Assembly (NCBI GenBank): GCA_003052455.1
Contig: QAPD01000007.1
Span: 1 to 61,137 of the forward strand
Direction: 5' to 3'
Length of the DNA: 61,137 bases
From: Sphaerisporangium cinnabarinum
Lineage (GTDB): Bacteria > Actinomycetota > Actinomycetes > Actinomycetales > Cellulomonadaceae
The notes under the pieces were generated by a model. It saw only the letters and a program-made list of their open reading frames with translations, had not been told where the DNA came from and made no database searches. Made by a program: the position numbers and the translations under genes. Below are positions 1 to 15,792 of this stretch, piece after piece (the stretch's first letter is position 1; the number at the start of each line of letters is the position of its first letter).

Positions 1-63
1 TGGGGTTCGCTTCGTATGGATTGTTCACTGCCGGGCTTCGGTTTGGTGGTGGGCGTTGTTCAT
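1..63 (+). other. rRNA operon leader (3' part)
   Basis: This is the last part of the untranslated leader in front of the 16S gene. The rRNA promoters must lie upstream, outside the window. No complete promoter and no open reading frame worth calling is visible here. The leader would normally hold antitermination boxes and the 5' arm of the 16S processing stem, but too little is present to show either. Confidence 0.5.
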
Positions 64-5166
<5,103 letters not shown>

Positions 5167-5179
5167 AACACTTTGCTAC

Positions 5180-5197
5180 GCGTCCACTGTGCGGTTC
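5180..5197 (+). other. 3' arm of the 23S processing stem
   Basis: These 18 bases are the reverse complement of 1965-1982 in the 16S-23S spacer, with one G:U pair. The two arms bring the ends of the 23S precursor together, and the double strand is the expected RNase III substrate. Read directly from the sequence; cleavage itself is inferred. Confidence 0.75.
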
Positions 5198-5256
5198 CCG
5201 AACCACCAACACCACACCCCCACCCGGGGGTGCCCCGGTGTTGACACGGTTCAACA

Positions 5257-5376
5257 GAGTTACGGCGGTCACAGCGAAGGGGAAACGCCCGGTCCCATAC
5301 CGAACCCGGAAGCTAAGCCCTTCAGCGCCGATGGTACTGCCCTGGAGACGGGGTGGGAGAGTAGGACGCCGCCGGA
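5257..5376 (+). rRNA. rrf: 5S ribosomal RNA
   Basis: The 120-base gene starts at GAGTTACGGCGGTCACAGCG and ends at GACGCCGCCGGAC. It holds the conserved CCCATACCGAACCCGGAAG segment and the matching terminal helix (start GGCGG.C against the end GCCGCC). It lies about 90 bases after the 23S gene and just before the operon terminator, as expected for the last gene of an rrn operon. Ends are approximate to a few bases. Confidence 0.95.
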
Positions 5377-5386
5377 CAACCCTTCA

Positions 5387-5420
5387 CCGAAGGCCCACCC
5401 CACACGGGGTGGGCCTTCGG
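5387..5420 (+). terminator. rrn operon terminator hairpin
   Basis: A perfect 15-bp stem (5387-5401 with 5406-5420) has a 4-base ACAC loop, 11 bases after the 5S gene. It has no long T run (CATTTCC follows), but the stem is very stable. This type is common for rRNA terminators in high-GC bacteria. Confidence 0.85.
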
Positions 5421-5574
5421 CATTTCCGCATACCCCCACACACCACGACGGACGCCCCCGTCACGGCTTGCGCGGCCGCATCGGCCACCCGTGGGGTCCA
5501 GCGCATCTTCGCCTTGGACGGGGATCGGTCGGGCTTTGGGCCCTCCGGAGGCGGGCCACGGCGCGCGTCCCCAC

Positions 5575-5580
5575 TAGAAT
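5575..5580 (+). promoter_or_regulatory. -10 box of gatC (leaderless start)
   Basis: TAGAAT lies exactly six bases before the ATG of gatC, so transcription should begin at or next to the start codon. There is no ribosome binding site in between (GGGGGC only). No good -35 is visible. Confidence 0.6.
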
Positions 5581-5586
5581 GGGGGC

Positions 5587-5883
5587 ATGTCCACCATCTC
5601 CCGTGACGAGGTCGCGCGCGTCGCCGCGCTGGCCCGCATCGATCTGCGACCCGAGGAGCTGGACCGGCTCTCCGGCGAGCTCGACGTGATCGTCGACGCC
5701 ATCGCCAAGGTCAGCGAGGTCGCGACGCCCGACGTCCCCGCGACGAGCCACCCGATCCCGATGTCGAACGTCTTCCGCGACGACATCCCCGAGCCGCCGC
5801 TGCCCGTCGAGGACGTCCTCGCGGCCGCGCCCGCGGCCGAGGACGGTCGGTTCTCCGTACCGCAGATCCTCGGGGAGGAGTGA
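5587..5883 (+). CDS. gatC: Aspartyl/glutamyl-tRNA amidotransferase subunit C
   Basis: A 98-residue protein of normal length for GatC, the small subunit of the GatCAB complex that turns Glu-tRNA(Gln) (and Asp-tRNA(Asn)) into the amidated form in the cytoplasm. The N-terminal helical segment ([14 protein letters not shown], residues 7-20) and the C-terminal segment around the conserved RDD (about residue 64) are typical; GatC wraps around GatA and helps it fold. It is followed after one base by gatA, and gatB overlaps gatA, so the three are made together. The start is fixed by the -10 box six bases upstream, which implies a leaderless transcript. Confidence 0.95.
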   Translation: MSTISRDEVARVAALARIDLRPEELDRLSGELDVIVDAIAKVSEVATPDVPATSHPIPMSNVFRDDIPEPPLPVEDVLAAAPAAEDGRFSVPQILGEE

Positions 5884-5884
5884 G

Positions 5885-7423
5885 ATGACGGACCTGACAC
5901 GGCTCTCCGCAGCCGAGCTCGCTGAAGGGCTCGAGGCGCATGACTTCTCGAGCGTCGAGGCCACCCAGGCGCACCTGGACCGGATCGGCGTGGTCGAGGG
6001 CGCGGTGAACGCGTTCCTCCACGTCAACACCGACGAGGCGCTCGCCACGGCCCGCTCGGTCGACGACCGCCGCGTCGCGGGCGAGCCGGTGCACCGGCTC
6101 GCCGGCGTGCCGATCGCGGTGAAGGACGTCGTCGTGACGAAGGGCATTCCGACGACGGCCGGCTCCAAGATCCTCGAGGGCTGGGTGCCGCCGTACGACG
6201 CGACGCTCGTCGAGAAGATCCGCGCGGCCGGCCTCCCGATCCTCGGCAAGACGAACATGGACGAGTTCGCCATGGGCTCGTCGACCGAGCACTCCGCCTA
6301 CGGCAACACCCGGAACCCGTGGGACCTCGACCGGATCCCCGGCGGGTCGGGAGGCGGCTCCGCCGCGGCGGTGGCGGCGTTCGAGGCCCCGCTCGCGATC
6401 GGCACGGACACCGGCGGCTCCATCCGTCAGCCCGGGGCCGTGACCGGGACCGTCGGCGTGAAGCCGACCTACGGCGGCGTCTCCCGGTACGGGCTCATCG
6501 CGATGGCGTCCTCGCTCGACCAGGCGGGCCCCGTCACGCGCACGGTGCTCGACGCCGCGCTGCTGCACGAGCTCATCGGCGGCTACGACCCGCGCGACTC
6601 CACGTCGATCCCCGGCCGCGGGCCGGCGCTCGTCGACGCTGCGGTGCAGGGCGCGACGGGCGACCTGTCCGGCCTGCGCGTCGGTGTCGTCAAGGAGCTC
6701 ACGGGCGAGGGCTACCAGGAGGGTGTGAGCGCGCGGTTCGCGCAGTCGCTCGACCTCCTGCGCGGGCTCGGCGCGGAGATCGTGGAGGTCTCCTGCCCCC
6801 ACTTCGAGTACGCGCTCGGCGCGTACTACCTGATCATGCCGTCGGAGGCGTCGAGCAACCTCGCGAAGTTCGACGGCATGCGCTTCGGCCTGCGCGTGGA
6901 GCCCGAGGAGGGCCCCGTGACCGCGGAGCGCGTCATGGCCGCCACGCGCGGGGCGGGCTTCGGCGACGAGGTGAAGCGCCGCATCATCCTCGGCACCTAC
7001 GCGCTCTCGGCGGGCTACTACGACGCGTACTACGGCAGCGCGCAGAAGGTCCGCACGCTCATCCAGCGGGACTTCGCCGCCGCCTTCGAGCACGCGGACG
7101 TCCTCGTCTCGCCGACGGCCCCGACCACGGCGTTCCGGTTCGGCGAGAAGCTCGACGACCCGCTCGCCATGTACCTCAACGACGTCGCGACGATCCCCGC
7201 GAACCTCGCGGGGGTCCCCGGGATGTCCGTGCCGTCGGGCCTGTCGGACGACGGTCTGCCCGTCGGGTTCCAGATCCTCGCGCCGGCCAAGGCCGACGAC
7301 CGCATGTACCGGGTGGGCGCCGCGCTCGAGGCCGCCCTGGTCGGCTCGTGGGGCGGCCCGCTGCTCGACCGCGCGCCCGCGCTGCCCACGGCCACGAACG
7401 CACAGGAGGGCCAGGTCGGATGA
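5885..7423 (+). CDS. gatA: Glutamyl-tRNA(Gln) amidotransferase subunit A
   Basis: A 512-residue amidase-signature protein. GatA hydrolyses glutamine and passes the ammonia to GatB through a tunnel. The catalytic triad is visible: Lys80 (in IAVKDV), Ser155 in the glycine/serine-rich loop GGSGGGS, and Ser179 in DTGGSIR. Length and spacing match characterised GatA proteins within one residue. It begins one base after the gatC stop with an AGGAG-type site inside the end of gatC, and its stop overlaps the gatB start (ATGA), which indicates translational coupling. Confidence 0.97.
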   Translation: MTDLTRLSAAELAEGLEAHDFSSVEATQAHLDRIGVVEGAVNAFLHVNTDEALATARSVDDRRVAGEPVHRLAGVPIAVKDVVVTKGIPTTAGSKILEGWVPPYDATLVEKIRAAGLPILGKTNMDEFAMGSSTEHSAYGNTRNPWDLDRIPGGSGGGSAAAVAAFEAPLAIGTDTGGSIRQPGAVTGTVGVKPTYGGVSRYGLIAMASSLDQAGPVTRTVLDAALLHELIGGYDPRDSTSIPGRGPALVDAAVQGATGDLSGLRVGVVKELTGEGYQEGVSARFAQSLDLLRGLGAEIVEVSCPHFEYALGAYYLIMPSEASSNLAKFDGMRFGLRVEPEEGPVTAERVMAATRGAGFGDEVKRRIILGTYALSAGYYDAYYGSAQKVRTLIQRDFAAAFEHADVLVSPTAPTTAFRFGEKLDDPLAMYLNDVATIPANLAGVPGMSVPSGLSDDGLPVGFQILAPAKADDRMYRVGAALEAALVGSWGGPLLDRAPALPTATNAQEGQVG

Positions 7424-8925
7424 CCGCCACGACCGTCGACCTCGTCGACTACGCCGACGCCACGCGCCGCTACGACCCCGTCATCGGGATCGAGGTGCAC
7501 GTCGAGCTCGGCACGCTGACCAAGATGTTCTGCCCGGCCGAGGTGAGCTTCGGCGCCGAGCCGAACACCCAGGTGACCCCGGTCTCGCTCGGGCTCCCGG
7601 GCGCCCTGCCGGTCGTCAACGGCAAGGCCGTCGAGTACGCGATCCGCATCGGGCTCGCGCTCAACTGCCAGATCGCCGAGACGTGCCGGTTCGCGCGCAA
7701 GAACTACTTCTACCCGGACGTCCCGAAGAACTTCCAGACGTCCCAGTACGACGAGCCCATCGCCTACGACGGGTGGATCGACGTCGAGCTCGAGGACGGG
7801 ACCGTGTTCCGCGTCGAGATCGAGCGCGCGCACATGGAGGAGGACGCCGGCAAGAACACCCACGTGGGTGGGGCGACCGGCCGCATCCACGGTGCCGAGT
7901 ACTCGCTCGTCGACTACAACCGCGCCGGCATCCCGCTCGTCGAGATCGTCACGCGGCCGATCACGGGCGCGGGCGACCGCGCCCCCGAGGTCGCGCGCGC
8001 GTACGTCCAGACCCTGCGCGACATCTTCCGGGCGCTCGACGTGTCCGAGGCGCGCATGGAGCGTGGCAACGTCCGGGCCGACGTGAACCTGTCGCTGCGC
8101 CCGACGCCCGAGTCGCCGCTCGGCACGCGCACCGAGACGAAGAACGTCAACTCGTTCCGCTCCGTCGAGCGCGCCGTGCGCTACGAGGTGTCCCGTCAGG
8201 CCGCCGTCCTCGACGCGGGCGGCACGGTGATCCAGGAGACGCGGCACTGGCACGAGGACACCGGCATCACGACGTCGGGCCGCGTGAAGTCGGACGCGGA
8301 GGACTACCGGTACTTCCCGGAGCCCGACCTCGTCCCGATCGCGCCGCCGCGCGAGTGGATCGAGGAGATCCGTGCGGGGCTCCCCGAGCTCCCGGTCGCG
8401 CGTCGTCGTCGGCTGCAGGGGGAGTGGGGCTACGCGGACGCCGAGATGCGCGACGTCGTGAACGCGGGCGCGCTCGACCTCATCGAAGCCACCGTCGCCG
8501 CGGGCACCAGCCCGGCCGGTGCGCGCAAGTGGTGGATGGGCGAGCTCGCGCGCCGCGCCAAGCAGGACGAGGTGGCCCTCGAGGCGCTGCCCGTCACGCC
8601 CGCGCAGATCGCCGCGCTGCAGGGCCTCGTCGACGCGGGCCGGATCAACGACAAGCTCGCGCGCCAGGTCCTCGACGGCGTCCTCGCCGGCGAGGGGGAC
8701 CCGGAGGCCGTCGTCACCGCCCGGGGCCTCGAGGTCGTCTCCGACGACGGCGCGCTGCTCGCCGCGATCGACGAGGCGCTCGCCGCGCAGCCGGACATCG
8801 TGGAGAAGGTGCGGGGCGGGAACCTCGGGCCGGTCGGCGCGATCATCGGCGCCGTCATGAAGGCGACCCGTGGCCAGGCGGACGCGGGCCGCGTGCGCGA
8901 GCTCGTCCTCGAGCGGATCGGCTGA
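7420..8925 (+). CDS. gatB: Aspartyl/glutamyl-tRNA amidotransferase subunit B
   Basis: A 501-residue protein of normal GatB length. The N-terminal cradle domain carries the kinase-like active site that phosphorylates the misacylated tRNA. The signature [15 protein letters not shown] is near residue 17, and the conserved tract [14 protein letters not shown] sits near residue 90. The helical and tail domains at the C-terminus (about 300-501, YqeY-like end) bind the tRNA elbow. The ATG overlaps the gatA stop by four bases with GGAGG just upstream (7405-7409). Confidence 0.97.
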   Translation: MTATTVDLVDYADATRRYDPVIGIEVHVELGTLTKMFCPAEVSFGAEPNTQVTPVSLGLPGALPVVNGKAVEYAIRIGLALNCQIAETCRFARKNYFYPDVPKNFQTSQYDEPIAYDGWIDVELEDGTVFRVEIERAHMEEDAGKNTHVGGATGRIHGAEYSLVDYNRAGIPLVEIVTRPITGAGDRAPEVARAYVQTLRDIFRALDVSEARMERGNVRADVNLSLRPTPESPLGTRTETKNVNSFRSVERAVRYEVSRQAAVLDAGGTVIQETRHWHEDTGITTSGRVKSDAEDYRYFPEPDLVPIAPPREWIEEIRAGLPELPVARRRRLQGEWGYADAEMRDVVNAGALDLIEATVAAGTSPAGARKWWMGELARRAKQDEVALEALPVTPAQIAALQGLVDAGRINDKLARQVLDGVLAGEGDPEAVVTARGLEVVSDDGALLAAIDEALAAQPDIVEKVRGGNLGPVGAIIGAVMKATRGQADAGRVRELVLERIG

Positions 8926-8930
8926 CCGCC

Positions 8931-9536
8931 GTGACGCGCGGACCGGTCGTCCTGGGGGAGATGGTGCGCCTGCGCCCGATCGAGGCGCGGGACGCGGACC
9001 GCATGTGGGAGTCGCTGCAGGACCCGGAGGCGAACCGCCTCACGGGGACGACGGAGACCTTCACGCGCGACCAGATCGACGAGTGGGTCGCGACCGTCAG
9101 CGACCGCGACGGCCGGTACGACTGGGCCATCACGCCGGGCGCGGTGCGCGACGGGCAGCCGGTGAGCGACGAGCTGATCGGCGAGATCGTGCTCAACGAC
9201 CTCGACGAGCACGCGCGCTCGGCGAACCTGCGGCTCGCGCTGCTCCCGAACTACCGCGGGCGCGGCTACGGTCGCGAGGCGATCTTCGAGGTGCTCCGGT
9301 TCGCGTTCGAGGGGTCGACGGACGTGGACGGCGTCCGGCACGAGGGACCGCGCCTGCACCGCGTGAGCCTCGACGTGCTGAGCATCAACCCTCGCGCCCG
9401 GATGCTCTACGAGTCGCTCGGCTTCCGCGAGGAGGGTCGCCTGCGCGACGTCTACCGCGACGGGGACGGGTGGGCGGACGCCACCGTCATGAGCATCCTC
9501 GAGGACGAGTTCCGGGCGGGGCTCGGCGCACCCTGA
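8931..9536 (+). CDS. GNAT family N-acetyltransferase (RimJ/RimL type)
   Basis: A 201-residue protein with one GNAT fold. The start of the fold is VRLRPIEARDADRMWESL (about residue 11 on), and the acetyl-CoA pyrophosphate loop is seen as NYRGRGYGREAI near residue 105. The end, RMLYESLGFREEGRLRDVY, is typical of RimJ/RimL enzymes that acetylate protein N-termini or small amines. The substrate cannot be told. It begins with GTG five bases after the gatB stop and probably shares its transcript; a strong terminator follows. Confidence 0.88.
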   Translation: MTRGPVVLGEMVRLRPIEARDADRMWESLQDPEANRLTGTTETFTRDQIDEWVATVSDRDGRYDWAITPGAVRDGQPVSDELIGEIVLNDLDEHARSANLRLALLPNYRGRGYGREAIFEVLRFAFEGSTDVDGVRHEGPRLHRVSLDVLSINPRARMLYESLGFREEGRLRDVYRDGDGWADATVMSILEDEFRAGLGAP

Positions 9537-9569
9537 GCCGTCCGCGGACGACGCACGCGCACGACCGCA

Positions 9570-9605
9570 CGAAGGGCCCGGCAGCATCCGCTGCCGGGCC
9601 CTTCG
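9570..9605 (+). terminator. Terminator after the gat operon
   Basis: A perfect 15-bp stem (9570-9584 with 9591-9605) has a 6-base loop. No T tract follows. Its arm shares CGAAGGGCCCGG and the following CTTCGTCGTCC with the terminator at 18084-18120. Confidence 0.8.
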
Positions 9606-9671
9606 TCGTCCCCGGCGTCCAGGGCGTCCGGTGGGCGACGCTCGCCGCCCGGTCCCCGAGCGTCGTCGTGG

Positions 9672-9700
9672 TTGACATCACCCAGCCCACGACGTACATT
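9672..9700 (+). promoter_or_regulatory. Promoter of the uraD-uraH-uricase operon
   Basis: A full-consensus -35 box TTGACA (9672-9677) is separated by 17 bases from the -10 box TACATT (9695-9700). This is the best sigma-70-like promoter in the window. The IclR-type operator begins 19 bases after the -10 box, so a bound repressor would sit on the first transcribed bases. Confidence 0.8.
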
Positions 9701-9718
9701 CATAAGACGGAAACAAAC

Positions 9719-9733
9719 TTCCGATATGTGGAA
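9719..9733. promoter_or_regulatory. IclR-type operator, copy 1
   Basis: TTCCG-ATATG-TGGAA is a 15-bp imperfect palindrome just downstream of the uraD promoter. A further GGAA half-site at 9709-9712 precedes it with the same 6-base spacing. Near-identical palindromes occur at 12556-12570 and 18208-18222, in front of the other two operons of the island. The likely binder is the IclR protein at 11666-12475 (inference from position and family). Confidence 0.75.
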
Positions 9734-9793
9734 TCCACTCCGAAGGTCGGGCGGCCGTGCCGCTCGACCCGGTCGTCGAGAGGGAACGCAGCG

Positions 9794-10291
9794 ATGACGC
9801 TGGACGAGTTCAACCGGTGGGCGCCGGACGAGGCGCGGGACGCGCTCCTCGCGTGCGCCCACGTGGACCGGTGGGCCGAGGAGGTCGCGGCCGGTCGCCC
9901 GTACGCGACCGTGGACGCCGCCGCCGCGGCGGCGCTCGCCGCCGCCGACCCGTGGACGGACGACGAGATCGACTCGGCCCTGGCGCGCCACCCCCGGATC
10001 GGCGAGCGTGCCGAGGGGGAGGCGGCGGACGCGAGCATGTCGCGCTCCGAGCAGGCCGGCGTCGACACCTCCGACGACGACGTGGCACGTCGGCTCGCCG
10101 AGGGGAACCGCGCGTACGAGCAGCGGTTCGGCCACGTGTTCCTCGTCCGGGCCGCCGGGCGCAGCGCCGAGGAGATCCTCGAGCAGCTCACCGAGCGGCT
10201 GGGCAACGACGCCGAGACCGAGCGGGCGAACGCCGCCCGCAACCTGCGCGAGATCGCCGCGCTGCGGCTGAAGGGAATGCTGACGGCATGA
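9794..10291 (+). CDS. uraD: OHCU decarboxylase
   Basis: A 165-residue 2-oxo-4-hydroxy-4-carboxy-5-ureidoimidazoline decarboxylase, the third step of urate breakdown, giving S-allantoin. The family signature HPRIG (catalytic His66) and the SRSEQAG motif near residue 83 are present. The C-terminal helix (NARNLREIAALRL type) is also typical. It is the first gene of the operon, with uraH overlapping its stop by four bases and uricase after that, so the three enzymes of urate to allantoin are made from one message. The leader carries promoter and operator just upstream; the ATG is preceded by AGGGAACG, a weak ribosome site. Confidence 0.95.
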   Translation: MTLDEFNRWAPDEARDALLACAHVDRWAEEVAAGRPYATVDAAAAAALAAADPWTDDEIDSALARHPRIGERAEGEAADASMSRSEQAGVDTSDDDVARRLAEGNRAYEQRFGHVFLVRAAGRSAEEILEQLTERLGNDAETERANAARNLREIAALRLKGMLTA

Positions 10292-10656
10292 GCACCCACG
10301 CCAGCCACATCACCACGCACGTACTCGACGCGGCCAGCGGTAGGCCCGCCGAGGGGATCACCGTCCGCCTGGAGGCGGCTCCGGAGATCGCGGAGGGGAC
10401 GACGGGGCAGGGCTGGTCCCTGGTGGCGTCCTCCCGCACGAACGACGACGGTCGCGTGCCCGAGCTCGGGCCCGAGACCCTCGTCCCCGGTACGTACCGG
10501 CTCGTGTTCGACACGGCCGAGTACTTCGACCGGCGAGACACCGTGTCCTTCTACCCGGAGGTCGTCGTCGTCTTCCGGGTGGCGAGCGCCGAGCAGCACT
10601 ACCACGTCCCCGTCCTGCTCAGCCCGTTCGCCTACTCGACCTATCGAGGGAGCTGA
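10288..10656 (+). CDS. uraH: 5-hydroxyisourate hydrolase (transthyretin-like)
   Basis: A 122-residue transthyretin-related hydrolase that opens 5-hydroxyisourate, the second step from urate. The protein shows the family landmarks: ITTHVLDAASGRPA near the N-terminus (active-site His), RTNDDGRV in the middle and the diagnostic C-terminal YRGS. It works as a cytoplasmic tetramer. Its ATG overlaps the uraD stop (ATGA), and one base separates its stop from the uricase start. Confidence 0.96.
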   Translation: MSTHASHITTHVLDAASGRPAEGITVRLEAAPEIAEGTTGQGWSLVASSRTNDDGRVPELGPETLVPGTYRLVFDTAEYFDRRDTVSFYPEVVVVFRVASAEQHYHVPVLLSPFAYSTYRGS

Positions 10657-10657
10657 C

Positions 10658-11596
10658 ATGAGCACCACCACGACTGCCGAGCAGTCGGCGGCCACGCAGA
10701 GCAGCGGGGCCATCGTCCTGGGCGACAACCAGTGGGGCAAGGCGGAGGTGCGCCTCGTGCGCGTCGACCGCTCCACGCCCCGCCACGAGATCACGGACGT
10801 GAACGTCTCCTCGCAGCTGCGGGGCGGGCAGGAGGCCACGCACCGCGAGGGGGACAACTCCCGGTGCGTCGCGACCGACACGCAGAAGAACACGATCTAC
10901 GCGTTCGCCCGTGACGGCGTCGGCGCGATCGAGGACTTCGCGATCCGCCTCGGGCAGCACTTCGTCGAGGACTTCGAGTGGATCGAGGGCGGGCGCTGGG
11001 AGATCGAGCAGTACTCCTGGAACCGCATCGAGACCGCGGACGGCGAGCACGACCACGCGTTCGTGCGCAACAACCAGGAGACGCGGACGACGGTCGTCCA
11101 GCGCGACGGCGACGAGGTCTTCGTCGTCTCGGGCCTCACGGACCTCGTCGTCCTCAAGTCGACGGGCTCGGAGTTCCACGGGTTCCCGCGCGACCGCTAC
11201 ACGACGCTCGTGGAGACCGACGACCGCATCCTCGCGACGTCGGTCACCTCGCGCTGGCGCTACACCACGACGGACGTCGACTTCGACGCGGTGTACGCGA
11301 AGGTCCGCGCGATCCAGCTCGAGGCGTTCGCGACGACGCACTCGCTCGCGCTCCAGCAGACGCTCTTCGCGATGGGCAAGGCGGTCCTGGAGGCCGTCCC
11401 CGAGATCGCGGAGATCAAGTTCTCGATGCCGAACAAGCACCACTTCCTCGTGGACCTGGCGCCGTTCGGCCTCGACAACCCGAACGAGGTCTTCTACGCG
11501 GCCGACCGGCCGTACGGCCTCATCGAGGCGACCGTCCTGCGTGAGGACGTCCCGGCCGAGCCGCGCGCCTGGGCGACCGTCACCGGGTTCTGCTGA
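10658..11596 (+). CDS. pucL: Urate oxidase (uricase)
   Basis: A 312-residue cofactor-free uricase that oxidises urate to 5-hydroxyisourate with O2. The two tunnelling-fold halves are evident. The catalytic Lys is in WGKAEVRLVRV near residue 28, the Thr in ATDTQKNTIYAF near 73, and the C-terminal uricase signature in MPNKHHFLVDL near 258. It is the last gene of the uraD-uraH-uricase operon and is followed by a hairpin shared with the convergent iclR gene. No xanthine dehydrogenase or urate permease is in the window, so the supply of urate is encoded elsewhere. Confidence 0.96.
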   Translation: MSTTTTAEQSAATQSSGAIVLGDNQWGKAEVRLVRVDRSTPRHEITDVNVSSQLRGGQEATHREGDNSRCVATDTQKNTIYAFARDGVGAIEDFAIRLGQHFVEDFEWIEGGRWEIEQYSWNRIETADGEHDHAFVRNNQETRTTVVQRDGDEVFVVSGLTDLVVLKSTGSEFHGFPRDRYTTLVETDDRILATSVTSRWRYTTTDVDFDAVYAKVRAIQLEAFATTHSLALQQTLFAMGKAVLEAVPEIAEIKFSMPNKHHFLVDLAPFGLDNPNEVFYAADRPYGLIEATVLREDVPAEPRAWATVTGFC

Positions 11597-11615
11597 GCCG
11601 ACATGACGGACGGAC

Positions 11616-11658
11616 GCGCCCTGCCCGGCCGCGGTGCACCCGCGGTCCGGCAGGGCGC
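11616..11658. terminator. Bidirectional terminator between uricase and iclR
   Basis: A 10-bp outer stem (11616-11625 with 11649-11658) is extended by CGGCCGCGG/CCGCGGTCCG inner pairing. It lies between two convergent genes and can serve both. Confidence 0.65.
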
Positions 11659-11665
11659 GCCCGCG

Positions 11666-12475
11666 TCAGGGCGCGGCGGTGATGAGCTCGCGCGTGAGCT
11701 CGCTCGCGACGCGGTGCAGCACCGGGACCGCGTGCTCGCCGAACTCGTACGTCACGCGGGCCGCAGGCCCGGAGACGGACAGCGCGGTGGGGGTCGGGGC
11801 GTCGGGCACCGCGACGGCGAAGCAGCGCACGCCGAGCTCCTGCTCGCCGTCGTCGATCGCGTACCCGCGCTCGCGGGTCGCGGCGAGCTCCGCGAGGAGC
11901 GCGTCGACGTCGGTGATCGACTGGTCCGTCGCGGGCGGCATGCCGACGCGGCCCATGATCTCGCGCACCGTCTGGTCGGGGAGCTGGGCGAGGACCGCCT
12001 TGCCGACGCCCGTGCAGTGCGTGTAGACGCGCCGGCCGACCTCGGTGAACATCCGCATCGAGTGGCTCGACGACGCCTGGGCGACGTAGACCGCCATGTC
12101 GCGGTCGATCATCGCGAGGTTCGCCGACTCGCCGAGGTCGTGGGCGAGGCGCTCGAGGTAGGGGCGCGCACCCGCGCCGAGCTGGCGGCCCGCCGACTCG
12201 CCGAGCCGGATGAGGCGCGGGCCGAGGGTGTACCGCCGCGACGGCGTCTGGCGCACGTAGCCCTGGGCGAGCAGCGTGCGCAGCAGGCGGTGGATCGTCG
12301 GCAGCGGGAGGCCCGCGTGCTGTGCGAGCTCGCTCAGGCCGGACTCGCCGCCGAAGTCGGCGAGCAGCTCGAGCAGCTCGATCGCGCGGTCCACGGACTG
12401 CACGCCCCCGGTCGGCTTCGCCGGCCTCGTGCTCGGGGCGGTCTCCGTCGGCTCCGTCGCCGAGGTCTCGGCCAT
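11666..12475 (-). CDS. IclR family transcriptional regulator (AllR-like)
   Basis: A 269-residue regulator with an N-terminal winged helix (about residues 29-90; recognition region LPLPTIHRLLRTLLAQGYV) and a C-terminal IclR effector domain with the motif CTGVGKAVLAQLP near 155. Members of this family control allantoin and glyoxylate genes (AllR in E. coli and Streptomyces), usually as repressors released by glyoxylate or allantoin. The gene faces the malic enzyme gene across a 129-base region that holds an operator copy, so it probably regulates itself. The start chosen has AGGAGATGG just upstream; an in-frame start 15 codons earlier lacks a site. Confidence 0.92.
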   Translation of the reverse strand: MAETSATEPTETAPSTRPAKPTGGVQSVDRAIELLELLADFGGESGLSELAQHAGLPLPTIHRLLRTLLAQGYVRQTPSRRYTLGPRLIRLGESAGRQLGAGARPYLERLAHDLGESANLAMIDRDMAVYVAQASSSHSMRMFTEVGRRVYTHCTGVGKAVLAQLPDQTVREIMGRVGMPPATDQSITDVDALLAELAATRERGYAIDDGEQELGVRCFAVAVPDAPTPTALSVSGPAARVTYEFGEHAVPVLHRVASELTRELITAAP

Positions 12476-12555
12476 CTCACCATCTCCTGTCCACCAGGTG
12501 CCGCCCGACGGCGGGCGCACCTCGCCTGAGCAGTGCGGGAACCTCCCGCGCTCCC

Positions 12556-12570
12556 TTCCGCATCACGGAA
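12556..12570. promoter_or_regulatory. IclR-type operator, copy 2 (divergent region)
   Basis: TTCCG-CATCA-CGGAA lies between the divergent iclR and malic enzyme genes. It shares TTCCG-N5-YGGAA with the copies at 9719 and 18208. An extra inverted repeat, GCGGGA-ACC-TCCCGC, sits at 12535-12549. Promoter boxes here are not clear to me. Confidence 0.72.
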
Positions 12571-12604
12571 GACACGCATCAGCATACGAGAAGAAGGAAC
12601 GAAC

Positions 12605-14101
12605 ATGACGTCCGAGACGAAGGCCCCGGAGACGCAGGCCGCGACGGCGAAGAGCGCCGCGACCAGCCCGAGCTACTCCATCACGCTCCGCGTCGAGGCC
12701 CCGAGCGGTCACCGCACGGCGAGCGACCTCGTCGCGGCGGTGAGCGCGACGGGCGCCTCGATCACGGGCGTCGACGTCTCGGAGTCGGGGGCGGACCGCC
12801 TCGTCGTCGACATCACGGCCGACACCGTCGACGCCGCGCACGTGGAGCGCATCCGGGACGCGCTGGGCGCGCTCGACGGCCTCACCGTGCGGCACGTGAG
12901 CGACGCGACGTTCCTCATGCACCTCGGCGGCAAGCTCGAGGTCAACCCCAAGGTGCCGCTGCGCCACCGCGCCGACCTGGCCCGCGCCTACACGCCGGGC
13001 GTGGCGCGCGTGTGCCTCGCGATCGCGGAACGGCCCGAGGACGCGCGCCGCCTGACGGTCAAGCGCAACACGGTCGCCGTCGTGACGGACGGCACCGCCG
13101 TCCTCGGCCTCGGCGACATCGGTCCCGCCGCCGCGCTGCCCGTCATGGAGGGCAAGGCCGCGCTGTTCAAGCAGTTCGCGGGCGTCGACGCGTGGCCGGT
13201 GTGCCTCGACACGACGGACACCGAGGAGATCATCCGCACGGTGAAGGCCATCGCGCCCGTGTACGGCGGGATCAACCTCGAGGACATCTCCGCGCCCCGC
13301 TGCTTCGAGATCGAGCGCCGCCTGCGCGAGGAGCTCGACATCCCCGTGTTCCACGACGACCAGCACGGCACGGCGATCGTCGTGCTCGCGGCGCTGACGA
13401 ACGCCCTGCGCGTGGTCGGCAAGGCCATCGAGGACGTGCGTATCGTCGTCTCCGGCGTCGGCGCCGCGGGCAACGCGATCATCGCGCTGCTCCAGGGTCA
13501 GGGCGCGCGGAACATCGTCGCGTTCGACCGCCAGGGCGCGATCCACCCCGGCGCGAGCCTCACCGACGAGCACCGCCGTCGTCTGGCGGAGACGACCAAC
13601 CCCGAGGGCTTCACGGGCACGCTGCGCGAGGGCCTGGCCGGGGCCGACGTCTTCGTCGGTGTCTCGGGTCCGAACATCCTCACGGGCGACGACGTCGCGA
13701 CCATGGCCGACGACGCGATCGTCTTCGCGCTGGCCAACCCGACGCCGGAGGTCGACCCGATCGCCGCCGCGCAGCACGCGACGGTCGTCGCCACGGGCCG
13801 GAGCGACTACCCGAACCAGATCAACAACGTGCTCGCCTTCCCGGGCCTCTTCCGCGGCCTGCTGGACGTCGGCGCGAGCGAGATCACCGACGAGATGCTG
13901 CGCGCCGCGGCCGTCGCGATCGCCGACGCCGTCGCGCCCGAGGAGCTCAGCGCGAGCTACATCGTCCCGAGCGTCTTCGAGCCGGCCGTCTCCACGGCCG
14001 TCGCGCGCGCCGTCGCCGAGGTCGCGGAGCGCGACCGTGCGGGCCAGGCTCAGGAGAGCACGACGTCGCGCCACCACGTCGGGTCGGCAGCCCGGTCCTG
14101 A
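12605..14101 (+). CDS. NAD-type malic enzyme with N-terminal ACT-like domain
   Basis: A 498-residue oxidative-decarboxylating malate dehydrogenase (malate to pyruvate + CO2). Residues about 24-98 form an ACT-like regulatory domain. The catalytic part follows, with Tyr129 in YTPGVAR, the Lys-bearing VMEGKAALFKQF, the metal-binding DDQHGTA and the nucleotide-binding GVGAAGNA. It is short like other bacterial single-domain malic enzymes and lacks the phosphotransacetylase tail of MaeB. Together with malate synthase, 44 bases downstream, it can run a cycle that oxidises glyoxylate through malate and pyruvate. The start has AGAAGGAAC upstream and lies next to the operator at 12556. Confidence 0.93.
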   Translation: MTSETKAPETQAATAKSAATSPSYSITLRVEAPSGHRTASDLVAAVSATGASITGVDVSESGADRLVVDITADTVDAAHVERIRDALGALDGLTVRHVSDATFLMHLGGKLEVNPKVPLRHRADLARAYTPGVARVCLAIAERPEDARRLTVKRNTVAVVTDGTAVLGLGDIGPAAALPVMEGKAALFKQFAGVDAWPVCLDTTDTEEIIRTVKAIAPVYGGINLEDISAPRCFEIERRLREELDIPVFHDDQHGTAIVVLAALTNALRVVGKAIEDVRIVVSGVGAAGNAIIALLQGQGARNIVAFDRQGAIHPGASLTDEHRRRLAETTNPEGFTGTLREGLAGADVFVGVSGPNILTGDDVATMADDAIVFALANPTPEVDPIAAAQHATVVATGRSDYPNQINNVLAFPGLFRGLLDVGASEITDEMLRAAAVAIADAVAPEELSASYIVPSVFEPAVSTAVARAVAEVAERDRAGQAQESTTSRHHVGSAARS

Positions 14102-14145
14102 CGCACCCTCGTCAGCCCGGCCCGCCCCGCAGAAAGGACACCACC

Positions 14146-15791
<1,646 letters not shown>

Positions 15792-15792
<1 letters not shown>
